Positions 10,747-21,891 of a stretch of DNA of 64,000 nucleotides are shown here, one piece after another. Made by a program: the position numbers and the translations under genes. The number at the start of each line of letters is the position of its first letter. Positions within the stretch are counted from its first letter, which is position 1. Where the stretch lies: NCBI GenBank assembly GCA_027422505.1, contig JAPQWV010000764.1, forward strand, positions 124,001 through 188,000, read 5' to 3'. The DNA comes from Craterostigma plantagineum (Eukaryota > Streptophyta > Magnoliopsida > Lamiales > Linderniaceae). The notes under the pieces were generated by a model. It did not search any database. It had not been told where the DNA came from and saw only the letters and a list, made by a program, of their open reading frames with translations.

Positions 10747-10824
10747 AAGTCAGCTGTTGAAGTGTTTCACGGTGAACCTATGTGTGTCTGCTGCGATTAT
10801 GGAGGAGGAGATATATCTGACTTA

Positions 10825-11783
10825 GAGCATCTCCAACCCATTGCATTAAACTAAAGTTAATTCTACACAAAAATACAGTTGCTACCATGCTTTTGCTCCA
10901 ACCCATAAACTTTATTTTGAACACTAATTTTTACTCCAACCCATCAACTCTATTTTCTACACTAAAAAATACTCCCTCCGTCCCAAAAGTTTTTGTACAT
11001 TTTACTAAATCGGACGTCCCACTTCTTTTGTACATTTCCTTATTTAGCAAAAAACTATCACAAACAATCAATATAATAATATTAAATATTCTTAAAAGAC
11101 GTGTCAAAATATACACCTTTTTATCTTCCCAACACACTATATTATTAAAATATTCAGTTTCTTAATTCCCGTGCCGATACCCAAATGTCCATAAACTTAT
11201 GGGACGGAGGGAGTATTATATTTAAACAAAAATAACATAATTGTAATAAATGCATTCAACAAAAATATTACATGACCTAACAGTAACTTGACGAACCACG
11301 TCGTTCCCATAAATGATCTATTAATGCGTTCTTCAATTCAAAATGTAGCAGCAGAACAAGCACGAATCACCGAAAAAAGAAGTGAAACTCCCGAACAGAC
11401 TGCACCAAATGTTCTTTTTGGAGTTAATTTTGATAGTCTAGGTGGAGATGGAGTCGACTTGAATGACTATTAAACTCTTTGCGAATATTTTCATTCATTG
11501 TTGATAAACGTATGGCATATTTTGCGTATGTACGGCCTATAATATTATTATAGGTTCATTTTAGTTTTTATATCATTATTAACAATTTAAAATAAGTTTT
11601 CAAATAAAAAAATGAATTAAAAATTAAAACTCTAGTTTTGCGTTGAAAATTGTGCGTACTCTAGGTCTAGAGTTTCTCTGCAGATCAACACAATATTAGC
11701 GTTAGACATAGAGTCCCATTGGAGTAAACGCGTACTCTATTTTCGTGTTTTATACGAAAATAGAGTACCCATTGGAGATGCTC
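10825..11783. mobile_element. PIF/Harbinger-type element with TTA target duplication
   Basis: Terminal inverted repeats GAGCATCTCCAA (from 10825) and TTGGAGATGCTC (to 11783) are flanked by TTA at 10822-10824 and 11784-11786, the three-base target duplication of PIF/Harbinger elements. The 959-bp element includes a small frame at 11288-11473 whose C-terminus (FDSLGGDGVDLNDY) resembles the acidic tails of proteins coded by plant Harbinger elements, but no transposase core is present. A Stowaway element is nested inside. It is a non-autonomous derivative. Confidence 0.8.
10972..11213 (+). mobile_element. Stowaway-like MITE, copy A, nested in the Harbinger element
   Basis: A 242-bp element starts CTCCCTCCGTCCC and ends GGGACGGAGGGAG, flanked by TA on both sides (10970-10971, 11214-11215). 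These are the standard Stowaway (Tc1/mariner) terminal repeats and target. It shares its interior (TCACAAACAATCAATATAA region) with copies at 43687-43929 and 63825-64000. Confidence 0.92.
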
Positions 11784-12095
11784 TTAGACTTTTACCCCTA
11801 ATATTATAGTGTGAATTTGAAATGTTCAATAATATACTTACGTTGTAATTTGCTCGTTTCAGCCCACCAATAAAATATGGGCTCATATTCAACCGGCCCG
11901 GCCCATTTAAGGTTGCAAAAAACCTACCTAGCTATTACATTCTTCAAGGCCAACTTTTTGTCTGAAGACTCGGCTGGTGAAGTGCGAATAGGTATATGAT
12001 TGGAAACGAACAGATCTTCTGAAGTGAATTAAGAACTATTGTGATGAATGAGCAGTTGTTGAATTTTTTATTCATGTCTTTGTTTGTCTATTTAG

Positions 12096-13131
12096 GTGCG
12101 TACACATACGTCTCTGAGCTATGGAAGAAGAAGCAATCAAATGTCATGAGGTTTCTCCTTCGTGTGCGCTGCTGGGAGTACCGACAGCTGCCCGCGGTTG
12201 TCCGGGTCACCCGACCCACCCGGCCCGACGAGGCCCGAAGGCTCGGATACAAGGCCAAGCAGGTGTATTTTCATCAATCTGTGCTATTCTTTGAATCTGT
12301 CATACATACTTCGATGTTCCCATGTATTAGCGGTTGTTAAAGGCATGATTTTTTTAGTTGCGTGGTTCTTCTATTCTCAGCTTAAGTTCCCATATGATTA
12401 AATCCCTCTGTCATTTGTATGATTCTTGCGGCTCCAATTGTCCAAAAATCTGAACTTTATATAAGATGATTGAGTGATATCATCTTTTTTCCCTAGTTTC
12501 TTGTTCTTGGAGGAAGAGGAAATCCTCACTAAACTCATGTTTATGCACTGGCCCTATGCACCCAAGAACATATGAAACAGTGGAATTCGTGATTAGTATG
12601 CAGATTTAGCCACTGACATTTCTTTCAATGGCTAATGATATGCAATTTTCGCACTTTAGGGTTACGTAATTTACCGAGCTCGTGTGAGGCGAGGCGGAAG
12701 AAAAAAGGCCAGTGCCAAAGGGAATCGTTTACGGTAAGCCGAGGAACGATCAGGGAGGAAACTCGGTGGGGCTTAGGGTAGTAGTCAACTCCTATTTCAG
12801 AAAGAAAAAGAGAACTCCTCTTTCTTCCCTAAGCTTCAAAAAATATTCTGACAATCTCGGAGGGTTGGGTTTGAATCATTTTCAGGACTCTACTTACAAG
12901 TACTTTGAAGTGATATTGGTGGATGCATCTCACATGGTCATACGAAACGACCCCAGAATTAACTGGATTTGCAATCCAGTCCACGAACACCGTGACCTTC
13001 GTGGGCTTACCTCGGCTGGTAAGAAGTACAGAGGTCTCAGAGGAAAAGGTCACTTGCACCACAAAGCTCGACCTTCGAGGAGAGCTACTTGGAAGAGAAA
13101 CCAAACGCTTTCTCTTTGTCGCTATCGTCGA
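12096..13131 (+). pseudogene. 60S ribosomal protein L15 (eL15) pseudogene retaining introns
   Basis: The first exon-like block, 12096-12262, encodes the eL15 N-terminus ([16 protein letters not shown] onward) and ends at a good donor. A second block starting at 12660 encodes [15 protein letters not shown]. An extra A in the run near 12700 then shifts frame; PKGIVYGKP continues in the next frame. A middle stretch (about 12770-12890) is scrambled relative to the family, after which [14 protein letters not shown] to SLCRYR (to 13128) is recognisable. The initiator ATGG expected directly before GTGCGTAC is missing at the acceptor, and the usual stop after RYR reads CGA. Start loss, frameshift, internal degeneration and stop loss together indicate a dead copy. 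The presence of introns means DNA-level duplication, not retroposition. Site II-like boxes at 11878-11905 remain upstream. Confidence 0.85.
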
Positions 13132-13566
13132 TCTTTCATTACGTTGGTTTTGATTCCCTCCCCTTTTTCTTTTTTCCAATTCTTGGACCATGTCTCTCAT
13201 CTATTTCGAGCAGTTTACTGTGGTTTGTCTGATGGGAGTTGTTATATTGCATCTTTCTTCGGATAAAACATCTCTTCAAGGCGAAGGTTAGGCAACTAAG
13301 CTTACAAATCGTGTAGTTAATTACATGGTATTTGTTAAGCAAGTGATGTCATAAACACACATCGTTTATATTTTTTACACAATTTGCTGGTAAGATATAT
13401 CTTCCTCTGCTGTCTCAATCTGCAGGTACGTAAAGAAGCAAACAATTAACTTGGTCTGATTTTGTGAAAAATTTGAATGCATCCATCAATATTGTATCCC
13501 GAGTTTTCCAACTCGACTATAAGATGAATGAAATAGTTTGGCCTGTAAAGGAGAGAGTTACTTGCC

Positions 13567-14166
13567 TTAACCCATTTGCCACTGCGTTTGGGGAGAAACA
13601 GTGAGTAAGTAAATGAAAAACTTGTAATGGAAAACAAATAAAAGAAAAGACAATCATAATCATACTACCTTTAGGACAGGTTCACCTCTGTTCTTGTTAG
13701 AATTTTGTTTTGCAGCAGCATCTAACTGTGCCTTTGCCGCCTTACCAGCAGCAGAACGCTCGAATTCTTCTTGCCTGTGATCAAACGCAATGATGAATAA
13801 ACTTCTCCACTCCATGATGAGCTATTTCTTTCCTCGGTGGTGGAGAGAATCCACGAGCTTACAATACATCCCAAAGACGAAACTTTTATGAAAATTGACG
13901 GTAAAATTCGTCTACCCAACAATACTTGCGGGTAAAAACGGAACGGAAGCTTTGACATGTCAAGAAACGAAAAAAGAAAATCAAAACCAAACACAAATCA
14001 GCACAATCACAATCCACAAAGAATAGGGAAAAAAAGTATAATCGAAAAAAAAAAACCTTTTCTGAGCTGCTTCAGCTGCTCTAGCGCGTGCTTCTTCCGA
14101 TTTCAGTCGATCCTCTTCTCTTCTGCGTTGTTTGCTTCCTACGTCAAAGCAAGCGAAACAACCCAT
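13567..14166 (-). CDS. SVIP-like small p97/CDC48-interacting membrane-tethered protein
   Basis: Three exons, 14166-14057, 13774-13669 and 13581-13567, join in frame to a 76-aa protein. The N-terminus MGCFACFD offers Gly2 for myristoylation and Cys3/Cys6 for palmitoylation. Residues 27-37 (RARAAEAAQKR) match the VCP-interacting motif R-x5-A-A-x2-R exactly. The C-terminus ends VLKWQMG, comparable with LRWTVS of animal SVIP. Animal SVIP is a lipid-anchored inhibitor/adaptor of the AAA ATPase p97 in ER-associated degradation; I infer an equivalent role with CDC48 at a plant membrane. The terminal exon is only 15 nt (WQMG and stop), which automated gene calls may miss. The protein is plant-wide to my knowledge but I know of no functional study. 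Confidence 0.8.
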
Positions 14167-14942
14167 CTCTGCGTATTCCCAAAAAGAAAAAAACCTTCTT
14201 CAAATTCGATTTTTTTCTACCCAATTTCAGAAAATGTCGAGCTTCCTGCTTATTGTTAGAATCTCGATTCGATTGTTCATGGGGTTCGATTGTAGATATC
14301 GAAGGCAAAGGGTTGTCCTGGTCTTCGTCTACGCATCGGACAAAGTCAAGAAATAGTTTTTATGTCCCCCTTCCTAGGCAACACTTTTGTCCCCGTAATT
14401 TTTAGGTTGTAATGAAAATTTTTAATTAAATACTTCCAATTTCGTCATGGGGCTACAATATAGTTCAATTGATTTTGCTAAAATCTTGTCATTTGTCACT
14501 CCAATATGTTGTACCAATTGATAGAGAGCTTGTGCATGTAAATAATCTTTATTCATAGAACATTCCTATTTATTTTAAAAATTAGTGTTTGGGGACGGGG
14601 AGACATATTCCATAAAATATGTTAATTTCCTGATAACCATTCACGTCAGTCAATAACCTCTGGTCAACCAATAATCAAAATAAAACAATGGCAGATTTCA
14701 CACAATAGAAAAAGAAGCAAGAAATCAAGAATTCAAGGATGGTACGTGCCGCATCGACCATTGTACCTTCGCCATACCAAACGGACCTTATAGAATTCCA
14801 AGAAACAGACCTTCATCCATGGCCGCCGTCGAGTTTCTAATGCTTGAGTTCGGATAAACCATCGACGGCACTTTTAGGAGACGGCGCTTGGCCATCGTCT
14901 TTTTTCCCTTCAGTTTCCTCTCACTCGACGCCGCCGGCGAGC

Positions 14943-15287
14943 TTATCGTCGCAACCATATACCAACCAATCGAAGTGCAAGAATCATCGCAAAAGACCGT
15001 CCATACACCGCCAAGAAGAACAAAATCAGAACCACCAACAACGGCAGATGAAAGTAGGGTTTCTTCAATCTCTCAATGATGCTAAGGCTTCGAAGATTTC
15101 TCGTCTTCTTACGCCCATCTTCAGGTGGTTCTTGGCTGCTGATGCTGTTACTATTCTTGCCGCCTAATTTCGTCCTTAGTATTATTACCATTATCGTCCT
15201 TAACCTTGACGATGATGGGCCTTGCACGATCTGAATCATGTGGTTACACAAAATGGACGATTGAGATTTCATCGGAGAGCCGCCCAT
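14943..15287 (-). CDS. Possible small single-pass membrane protein of unknown function
   Basis: An open frame of up to 114 aa ends with a basic linker (RSLSIIERLKKPYFHL) and a strong hydrophobic span (LPLLVVLILFFLAVYG) near the C-terminus, then RSF and a short basic tail. This layout is like several small plant membrane proteins, but I do not recognise a family with certainty. The true start may be internal or on an upstream exon. The opposite strand is also open here, which lowers confidence. Confidence 0.3.
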   Translation of the reverse strand: MGGSPMKSQSSILCNHMIQIVQGPSSSRLRTIMVIILRTKLGGKNSNSISSQEPPEDGRKKTRNLRSLSIIERLKKPYFHLPLLVVLILFFLAVYGRSFAMILALRLVGIWLRR

Positions 15288-15461
15288 GGCTTTGTAGATC
15301 TTCAGTTTCTCGCCGTCGTGCTCGGCAAGAAGGGCGTAGAACTTGTCAAGCCCGCGATTGGCGTATGGGTTCTTATTATCGTCTTCGACGTTGTTATTTC
15401 TTCATATGGTGTTTTTACAGAAATTATTAGTGCTTCGTTTCGATCGATCTCTTTGGGGAAC

Positions 15462-15531
15462 TTTGCTGAAGCAAAAGCCCAACCCAATTAATTGAACTTG
15501 CTGAAGTAAAAGCCCAACCCAATTAATTGAA
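15462..15531. repeat. Two tandem 35-bp units
   Basis: Units 15462-15496 and 15497-15531 differ at about two positions (core AAAAGCCCAACCCAATTAA). This is a simple local duplication. Confidence 0.85.
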
Positions 15532-15539
15532 AAATAAAG

Positions 15540-16922
15540 TCAACGATTTTTATTTTTATATTTTCATGAGGAACATGCAACTAGCTACAAAAAGGCGCAA
15601 GTGAATCGAAATTAGGCTATGGACCATCTGACTCAGAAGCACACTCCTATGGCAGACAAATTTGTGATATCAAGACAACATAACATTTTAAGTATGTAGT
15701 TCGTAGTTCCTCAAATTTCATGTCCAAATTCATTCTCTCTTCTTTCTGTGAAGAACTATATATCAACTTGTGCATCCCTATTATTTTGGCATGATTAGTT
15801 AGTGCAATATCTTTATCTCCATATTTACCACAAGCACATGACATGATGTGCCTGTGTTCGTCCATATATGCTTAGCTTCTTCACATTCTTTGCATTAAGT
15901 CATAGTTCGTCAAGTTGAGCAATTATTACATATATATTAGCATGTTGTAAGCTATATATACAAACCCCACGTGAGAAAAGGTCCTTTTCGAAGTTAATGT
16001 GTGCCCATAAACTAATTCTTTCAAGAAAATGAGACAAACGAAGATGAATAAGCCTTCCCCTTTTCACCTACTTCAATCGCTGATGATTTTAAAGATAATA
16101 TATAGAGGAACACTTTTTTTTTAAGTCATATATTCGAAAATCATATAAAATTCAAGGGTTTCAAGTAGAATTATTCTAATGCGCATGCATTTTTTTTTAA
16201 AAGAATATTACGTAGTTAACATGATTTGGAAATGATAGCTAACGTACGTGAATAAAGCAACAGTTTTCTCGATTATTTCTTGCCCTTTCGATTCACTCAT
16301 CACTTTCACGAGATGAAAATATTACACGTAGCTAAATTTTAATTATTATAGGGACTGTGGGCATGTGAGCCATCTTTTTTTCCTTTTCGATGTAAGAATA
16401 GTTGTCTCAATTATTAAATAATTTTTTTACATGATGCTAATCTTGTTATTGAGATTGAAGCTATAGAACGAAACTTCTAGCCATGCAATTATAGACCTCA
16501 CACCAACTATATCAAGAAACGAATAATCTTAATCAGCCATTACTTAAAGTAAGATGTTATTTCCATGTTTGGTTTGATAACTTAAATGCAAGAAGTGGTT
16601 TATAAGCTGGCGACCCTACTCCCATTTATTATGGTACTACATTATTACATAACTCATAATAACGGGTACTTAAATATACATCAATGTATGCATATATTAG
16701 TTAAAATCATACGTCACTTGCACACAAAGCTCTCACTCTCTCTAGCCCCATTTCACACAACCGTGACTTAGATACTTTATTTAAAATCTAGGCATTAAAA
16801 CTAGGGTCAATAACACACCCGCACAAACAAGTAATATATAACATCTAAACACTCTCTTATATCTCAAAGCTATCCTGAAAGCTTCAGAAAGGACATATAA
16901 CATAGTAAGCAATAATAATACT
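15540..16922. other. AT-rich intergenic region and SOFL promoter
   Basis: No exon, RNA gene or transposon end was recognised. The last few hundred bases before 16923 are the presumed promoter and leader of the SOB FIVE-LIKE gene. Confidence 0.4.
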
Positions 16923-17609
16923 ATGAACCCATCATCAAATTATTCAGATTATTACAGCAGTGGCTGTGAATCTGGGTGGACTGTGTACTTGGATCAGCTC
17001 TCCGAAGAAGAATTAGCTTCTGAAGATTTATCCATCATTTCAGATGCTTCTTCTTGGCCGCCGTCACAGATTTGTAATAACAACAACAAAGATTCATCAG
17101 TTTATGCAGAAGAGAAAGAGAAGAAGATGAAGAAGAACGACAGAAGAAAGTTAGAGCAGCAGAATAATAAGGGCTGTAAGAAGCAGCACAAGAACTTATC
17201 GTGTCTTGATGATACTGCTACCTCGGCGCCGCCCTTGTTTCTTCGTTTGTCTCAGGCCAGTAATTTTAATTTAATTTTCAGATAAATCACATTATTAACA
17301 AGCTGCTGATTGGTCAATTATAGTTTCTGGGTGTTCTTATAATTGAGTTTTTTCTTTAATTAAATTCCAGGACAATAGTAATGCAGCTGGTTTCTCTAAT
17401 GGTCTTTCTGGCCACCGTGATCACATTGATTGGGTATACTCTTATCTCGTTTCCTTGTCATTATAGTTACCTCTTTTACGTATCAACATATATAAATAAT
17501 ATAAAATATATGTTGACATTTATGATAAACGTGACAGGATGAATTAAAGGTGAAGAAATTTAATATCTTCAAATCTTCTGCCAGAGGGAAATCGGGTCAG
17601 TACACGGAC

Positions 17610-17643
<34 letters not shown>

Positions 17644-17761
17644 GGTCTAACTCTAAGCAGTGAAACAAAGCACCGTATATCTTTTATCTTAAGATTTGAA
17701 TTCTTAAATGGTGTGTTTGTTCGCAGGTGGTTTAAAGGAGAAAAAGAGGCTAAGAAACTGA
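16923..17761 (+). CDS. SOB FIVE-LIKE (SOFL) protein
   Basis: The first exon starts at 16923 and carries both family signatures: motif A SGCESGWTVYLD (residues 13-24) and motif B EDLSIISDASSWP (about 34-46). Later exons are 17371 or 17387 to 17433 (ending HRDHIDW), 17538-17595 (DELKVKKFNIFKSSARGKS) and 17727-17761 (GLKEKKRLRN, stop). The first junction is uncertain: a GT donor at 17260 requires the acceptor at 17385-17386, whereas the acceptor at 17369-17370 would need a GC donor at 17256. Both keep frame. SOFL proteins are plant-specific and raise cytokinin levels when overexpressed; biochemical function is unknown. The product is about 170 aa. A long GT microsatellite lies in the last intron. 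Confidence 0.85.
17612..17642. repeat. (GT)n microsatellite in SOFL intron 3
   Basis: An uninterrupted TG dinucleotide run of about 31 bp lies 16 bp after the exon 3 donor. Confidence 0.95.
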
Positions 17762-18182
17762 GAGTGTGATAATGTTGCTTTCATGTCCGAGGGTGATAAT
17801 TCACAAATAGGAAAGAAAAGAAAAGAAGGGTTCATCCTATTTAATCTGTGTTCTACTTCTCATTAATTTATTTTTTAATAATTTCCTCCTAATTTGTTTG
17901 GTTATTCCGTCTAATAATGCAGTGGGAGGAATACTTCCACGATGAAGAGATGTGTAATAATGTACAAGTCGGTGAAATGTTGCATTGCATTACAATGCTA
18001 TATTTTTTGTTAAATAAGAAGACTTTAAACTTGAATTTTCATTGCGGCGATTTAATCAAGAATTGGACAAACTATTTTTTTGAAATAAATTATATATAAA
18101 AAAAAATCCTTCGTAAAGATCAGACACCGTATAAGAAGGAAAGAAAGAAAGCAAGCATCAGCCACAAACTGCGAACAGAAAA

Positions 18183-20106
18183 ATGGCGCCTTTGACATTG
18201 ATAAGCCAAGCAAGCTCCGGCGCTTTACTCACATCCACGCACAACTGCTCCCTCAAATTCGCTCACCCACTCCCACCTCTATTCGCCAGACGACGCCCCA
18301 AATTCGCCGCCGTCAGCCGCCGTGGAATCTGCCCGCCCCTAACCGCCACAAACCCTGACGCCGTCAACTCCACTGACGCCGCCGATACAGTTCCGTCGAG
18401 GGACGCCGACGGGCAGCAAAGATCGGCCGTGCCTCCGATTTCACTCGTGGGGCAAGACGATGTGAGCCTCGAAGGCGTTATTCAGTTCGAAAAGCCCAAT
18501 AGTACAGCTTCCCTTCTCGCTAAATGGGGGTATGGTGTATTCACAAATTTAAGATATTGCCTCGAGCCATTCTAAATAGAGCTATGCAATGTGAAAATTC
18601 TTTTTTTGTTTAATTAAGTTTCTTTTAGTCTCTTAGTTCTTGTGGGTTGTGGAGAAGTTCTGGCATTGTTTCGTTTTGTTCGATTCTCTATGTGGAATCC
18701 TAAGCATTTGCTATGTAACTCCATAGTAATGGAGAGTTGAGTTCTGAGATTGACATATGCTATGATGTCCAACTATTGAAGACGAGACATTTTTTTCCCT
18801 AAAGGGATGCTAATGCTGATTGTGTTTGCTATGGTAATGGTAGTCGTTTCTATTTGACTATTTAAGGCACATACATACTGTGTTTCATATTTGTAATCCT
18901 TGCAAATCATTCTGTTTTTATACATCGAATTAGATTGTAATTGGACTTTGGGATTGCAGTATGGTGGCCCTATTAGCTGGTGGAGATGTGGCGGCTTTGG
19001 TTTTATTTGCTGCAATTGGGAGGTTTAATCATGGATTCTCTGTTTTCGATATGGAAACACTCAAAACCGCTGACCCTTTTCTTGCTGGTACCTTTTTTCT
19101 CCCCTGTCCGCGTTATACGTCTTAATAGGAGAAGATTGCGAATCAATCCAAGATTGCATAAATGAATGATCATTGCTGTTTATCACTTGATGAATAGGGT
19201 GGTTTCTGAGTGCTTATTTTCTTGGTGGCTACGGAGATGAAGGAAAAGGAAAGAACGGTCTATGGAAAGCTTTTGCAGCTGCTGCAAAGTCGTGGTCCTT
19301 GGGTATCCCGGTAATTTCATTCGTTACTACGTTCATTTACTTTAGGTATGGATCAAATCTGTTATTTTCCTTTACTCATTGCTTGCTTAACTAGGGCGAT
19401 ATAGATGAATTATTGAGAAAATGGGATACCCATATATTCTTGAACTAAAGCTGGGTAAATCAATTCCCTTGACCCTGAAGTTCTAATGCTTTTCTGAGAC
19501 CTTGGGATATCATATCATTACCGAAAAAACAACTTGCTTTCTGAAAGTTTGTTGAGTTTTTCTGTGCTTGAGGATAGTTTACTAAATTTTTTCCTACATG
19601 AGTTATATCATCCCCTGTTCATAAGTTTCAATGCCTAGCGTAAACTCTTCGCTATAATGTGTATCCACAAGAAGGTAAACTAAACTCCTTTGGTTCGAAT
19701 GATAATACTTTAGCTGTTCAGTGGAGGATTTTTCCTATCTTGATACGAAAATCTTGGTAAATATTCTCAATCCTATGCCTTTTTTTATGAGTATACAAAC
19801 AGTTGGGATTAATCATAAGGGCAACGACGCTCGGCCACGCCCCACCAACAAATTTCGTGATTGTCACCATGGGAAGTACTGCTGTGCTACTCATTGGCTG
19901 GAGAACTTTATTTTTCAGCATTTTCCCCAACGATAAAGCAAAAAATAAGACCGACGCGTTCAAGAAAGGAAGCCCTTTTGAACTCTTTGAGGTATATGTT
20001 GTTGTATATTCTTCGTCGTTAAGTATCTTTTTATTCGTTAAGAATCTACGAAATGCTCACGTAATTTTCTGTTTAGTTGCTAACATCGCTGGTGAGAAGA
20101 TGGTGA
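18183..20106 (+). CDS. Plastid-targeted DUF3054 membrane protein
   Basis: Five exons, 18183-18529, 18960-19087, 19198-19310, 19803-19991 and 20077-20106, join to a 268-aa protein. The first about 100 residues are rich in Ser, Arg and Ala and poor in acidic residues, as expected for a chloroplast transit peptide. The mature part has the DUF3054 pattern GGDVAALVLFAAIGRFNHG followed by further hydrophobic segments (GWFLSAYFLGG, TTLGHAPPTNFVIVTM, STAVLLIGWRTLFF). DUF3054 proteins occur in bacteria and plant plastids as integral membrane proteins of unknown role. The last exon codes only LLTSLVRRW and stop. All introns are GT-AG and phases agree. Function cannot be stated beyond a likely plastid membrane location. 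Confidence 0.88.
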
Positions 20107-20280
20107 AGATTACGTTACGGCGAATTTGTTCCTCTCAAGAGGTATAAGTAAGACCAATGGTTTCCTGAACATATAGATCCTTGTATTCTTGTTAGAAGAT
20201 CATTGAATTAAGGTAAAAATCTAATCTTTGCTTCAATTTATATCCAATGTTTACAGGCCTGTAATTATAGATTGAAGAGG

Positions 20281-20340
20281 ATAATGTATACTGCTTGGAT
20301 ATGTAGTGATTTAATGTATACTGCTTGGATATGTAGTGAT
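20281..20340. repeat. Two tandem 30-bp units
   Basis: Units at 20281-20310 and 20311-20340 are identical except for the first two bases (core GTATACTGCTTGGATATG). They lie downstream of the DUF3054 gene. Confidence 0.9.
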
Positions 20341-20649
20341 ATGCATGAAAAAGGAAATGTTATAATTTTATATTCAAATTTCCATTTATGAGATCTCTGT
20401 GACTTCGATTCTTGAAATGTAGAATATCCGTAGCCATACTGATGGAAAAGCTGTCGATAGGCAAAATCCGATGGTATATGACTGCAAAATAATGCCCAAT
20501 TTGTTTTCCCCTTTTCATTGATTGATCGTACCATCATACATCCCTTTCATTCTCAAAGTCAAGATATTAAATTTTTTTTTCTCTTATTGGTTAATAAGTC
20601 AAAGAAAAACCTAAAAAAGTTTTTTCTTATTTGGATGGATATGTGACAT

Positions 20650-21541
20650 TAGGGGTGAAAGATGAGCCGAGCCGGCTCGTGAGCTCGACGAGCCGGCTCG
20701 ACAGAAGCTCGGCTCAAGCTCGACAAAAATGAGCTCGAGCTCATTTATGTTGAGCTCGAGCTCGAGCTCATTTATAACGAGCTCGAGCTTGAGCCCAAAC
20801 ATAGTGGCTCGAAAGCTCGCGAACAGGCTCGCGAGCTTTTTCTTTTTTTTTTTTAAATTTTTTTATATTTTTTATTTTATATTTATTAATGTTAAAAGAA
20901 TAAGGAGCATTTGGGCCGAATATTTTTTGGCTTTTTTAACCTTTGCTGAGCCCATATTAAGCCTGCTGGTAAACCCTTGACCTTTAATTTTATTTTGCAG
21001 CCGCCGTCGTCATACACCATTCCATCTCATCTGAAGCTTTTCCATCTTAAAAGCTTTTTACACTCAAGCAATAACAAAAAATAGCAGAAACCCATGGAGC
21101 TATTCTTAGAATCCTTTTCTTCATAGCAATATCAGATCGTCAATTCCCTTCTTCGTAGCACCATCTTCGATTTGCTGAGAACACGAGACCCATTGAGCTA
21201 CTCTTAGATGCCCCGCAGCTCACAATAGCAGAACCCCATCAAGATACTCTTAGATGGCCGCAGCTCACAGAAGCGGAACCCCATCATTAACAGTAGCACC
21301 AACGAGCTTTTTTTTTTTTTCTTTTTTAACTCACGAGCAGAGCTCGAGCTTGAAGAGATATCGAGCTCACGAGCCGAGCTCGAGCTCAACTATTCATATC
21401 GAGCTCGAGCTCGAGCTCTGAACTACAGACCTCGACGAGCTCGAGCTCGAGCTCGAGCCTAGTACAAATGTGTCGAGCTCGAGCTCGAGCCCGAGAAATG
21501 TGTCGAGCTCGGCTCGAGCTCGACTCATTTACAGGCCTAAC
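20650..21541. mobile_element. hAT-like non-autonomous element with GAGCTC arrays
   Basis: The element begins TAGGGGTGAAAGATGAG and ends CTCATTTACAGGCCTAAC, imperfect terminal inverted repeats, flanked by an exact 8-bp duplication TGTGACAT (20642-20649 and 21542-21549), the length typical of hAT elements. Both arms consist of GAGCTC/CTCGAG/CGAGCC arrays running inwards for about 200 bp; the AT-rich centre includes two diverged copies of a roughly 45-bp unit near 21205-21290. No transposase is present. Arms would pair into a long hairpin. Confidence 0.75.
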
Positions 21542-21891
21542 TGTGACATCATGCAATCTAGGAAAGATTTCTCATCCTCAGAGTTAAAGAAATGAAGATA
21601 AAAAAAGGACAAAGTCTGTAATCTGCAACATGGGCTAATAATACACTGGTTTTTGTGGTGGTTTTCTTGGGCAATCAATGATATGTTTGCTCTCAAAAGC
21701 TACAAACATCATTGTATGGTAATAAATCTCCCTAGTCGATTAACCATAAATAGACAAAAGATAACTGTCCCTCATTAATTGACATTTTCAGAGGCTTACA
21801 TCAGCATATACCCTAAAAAGTCTTGCGTTTTTACTCACTTAAAAGGAATGGTTTATCAAATCATATTGGACCTGGCAAGCAACCCCCGTTT

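Noticed and set aside
20611..21389. Ser/Glu/Leu-rich frames in the GAGCTC arrays
   Set aside because: These are low-complexity translations of the hAT-like element arms.
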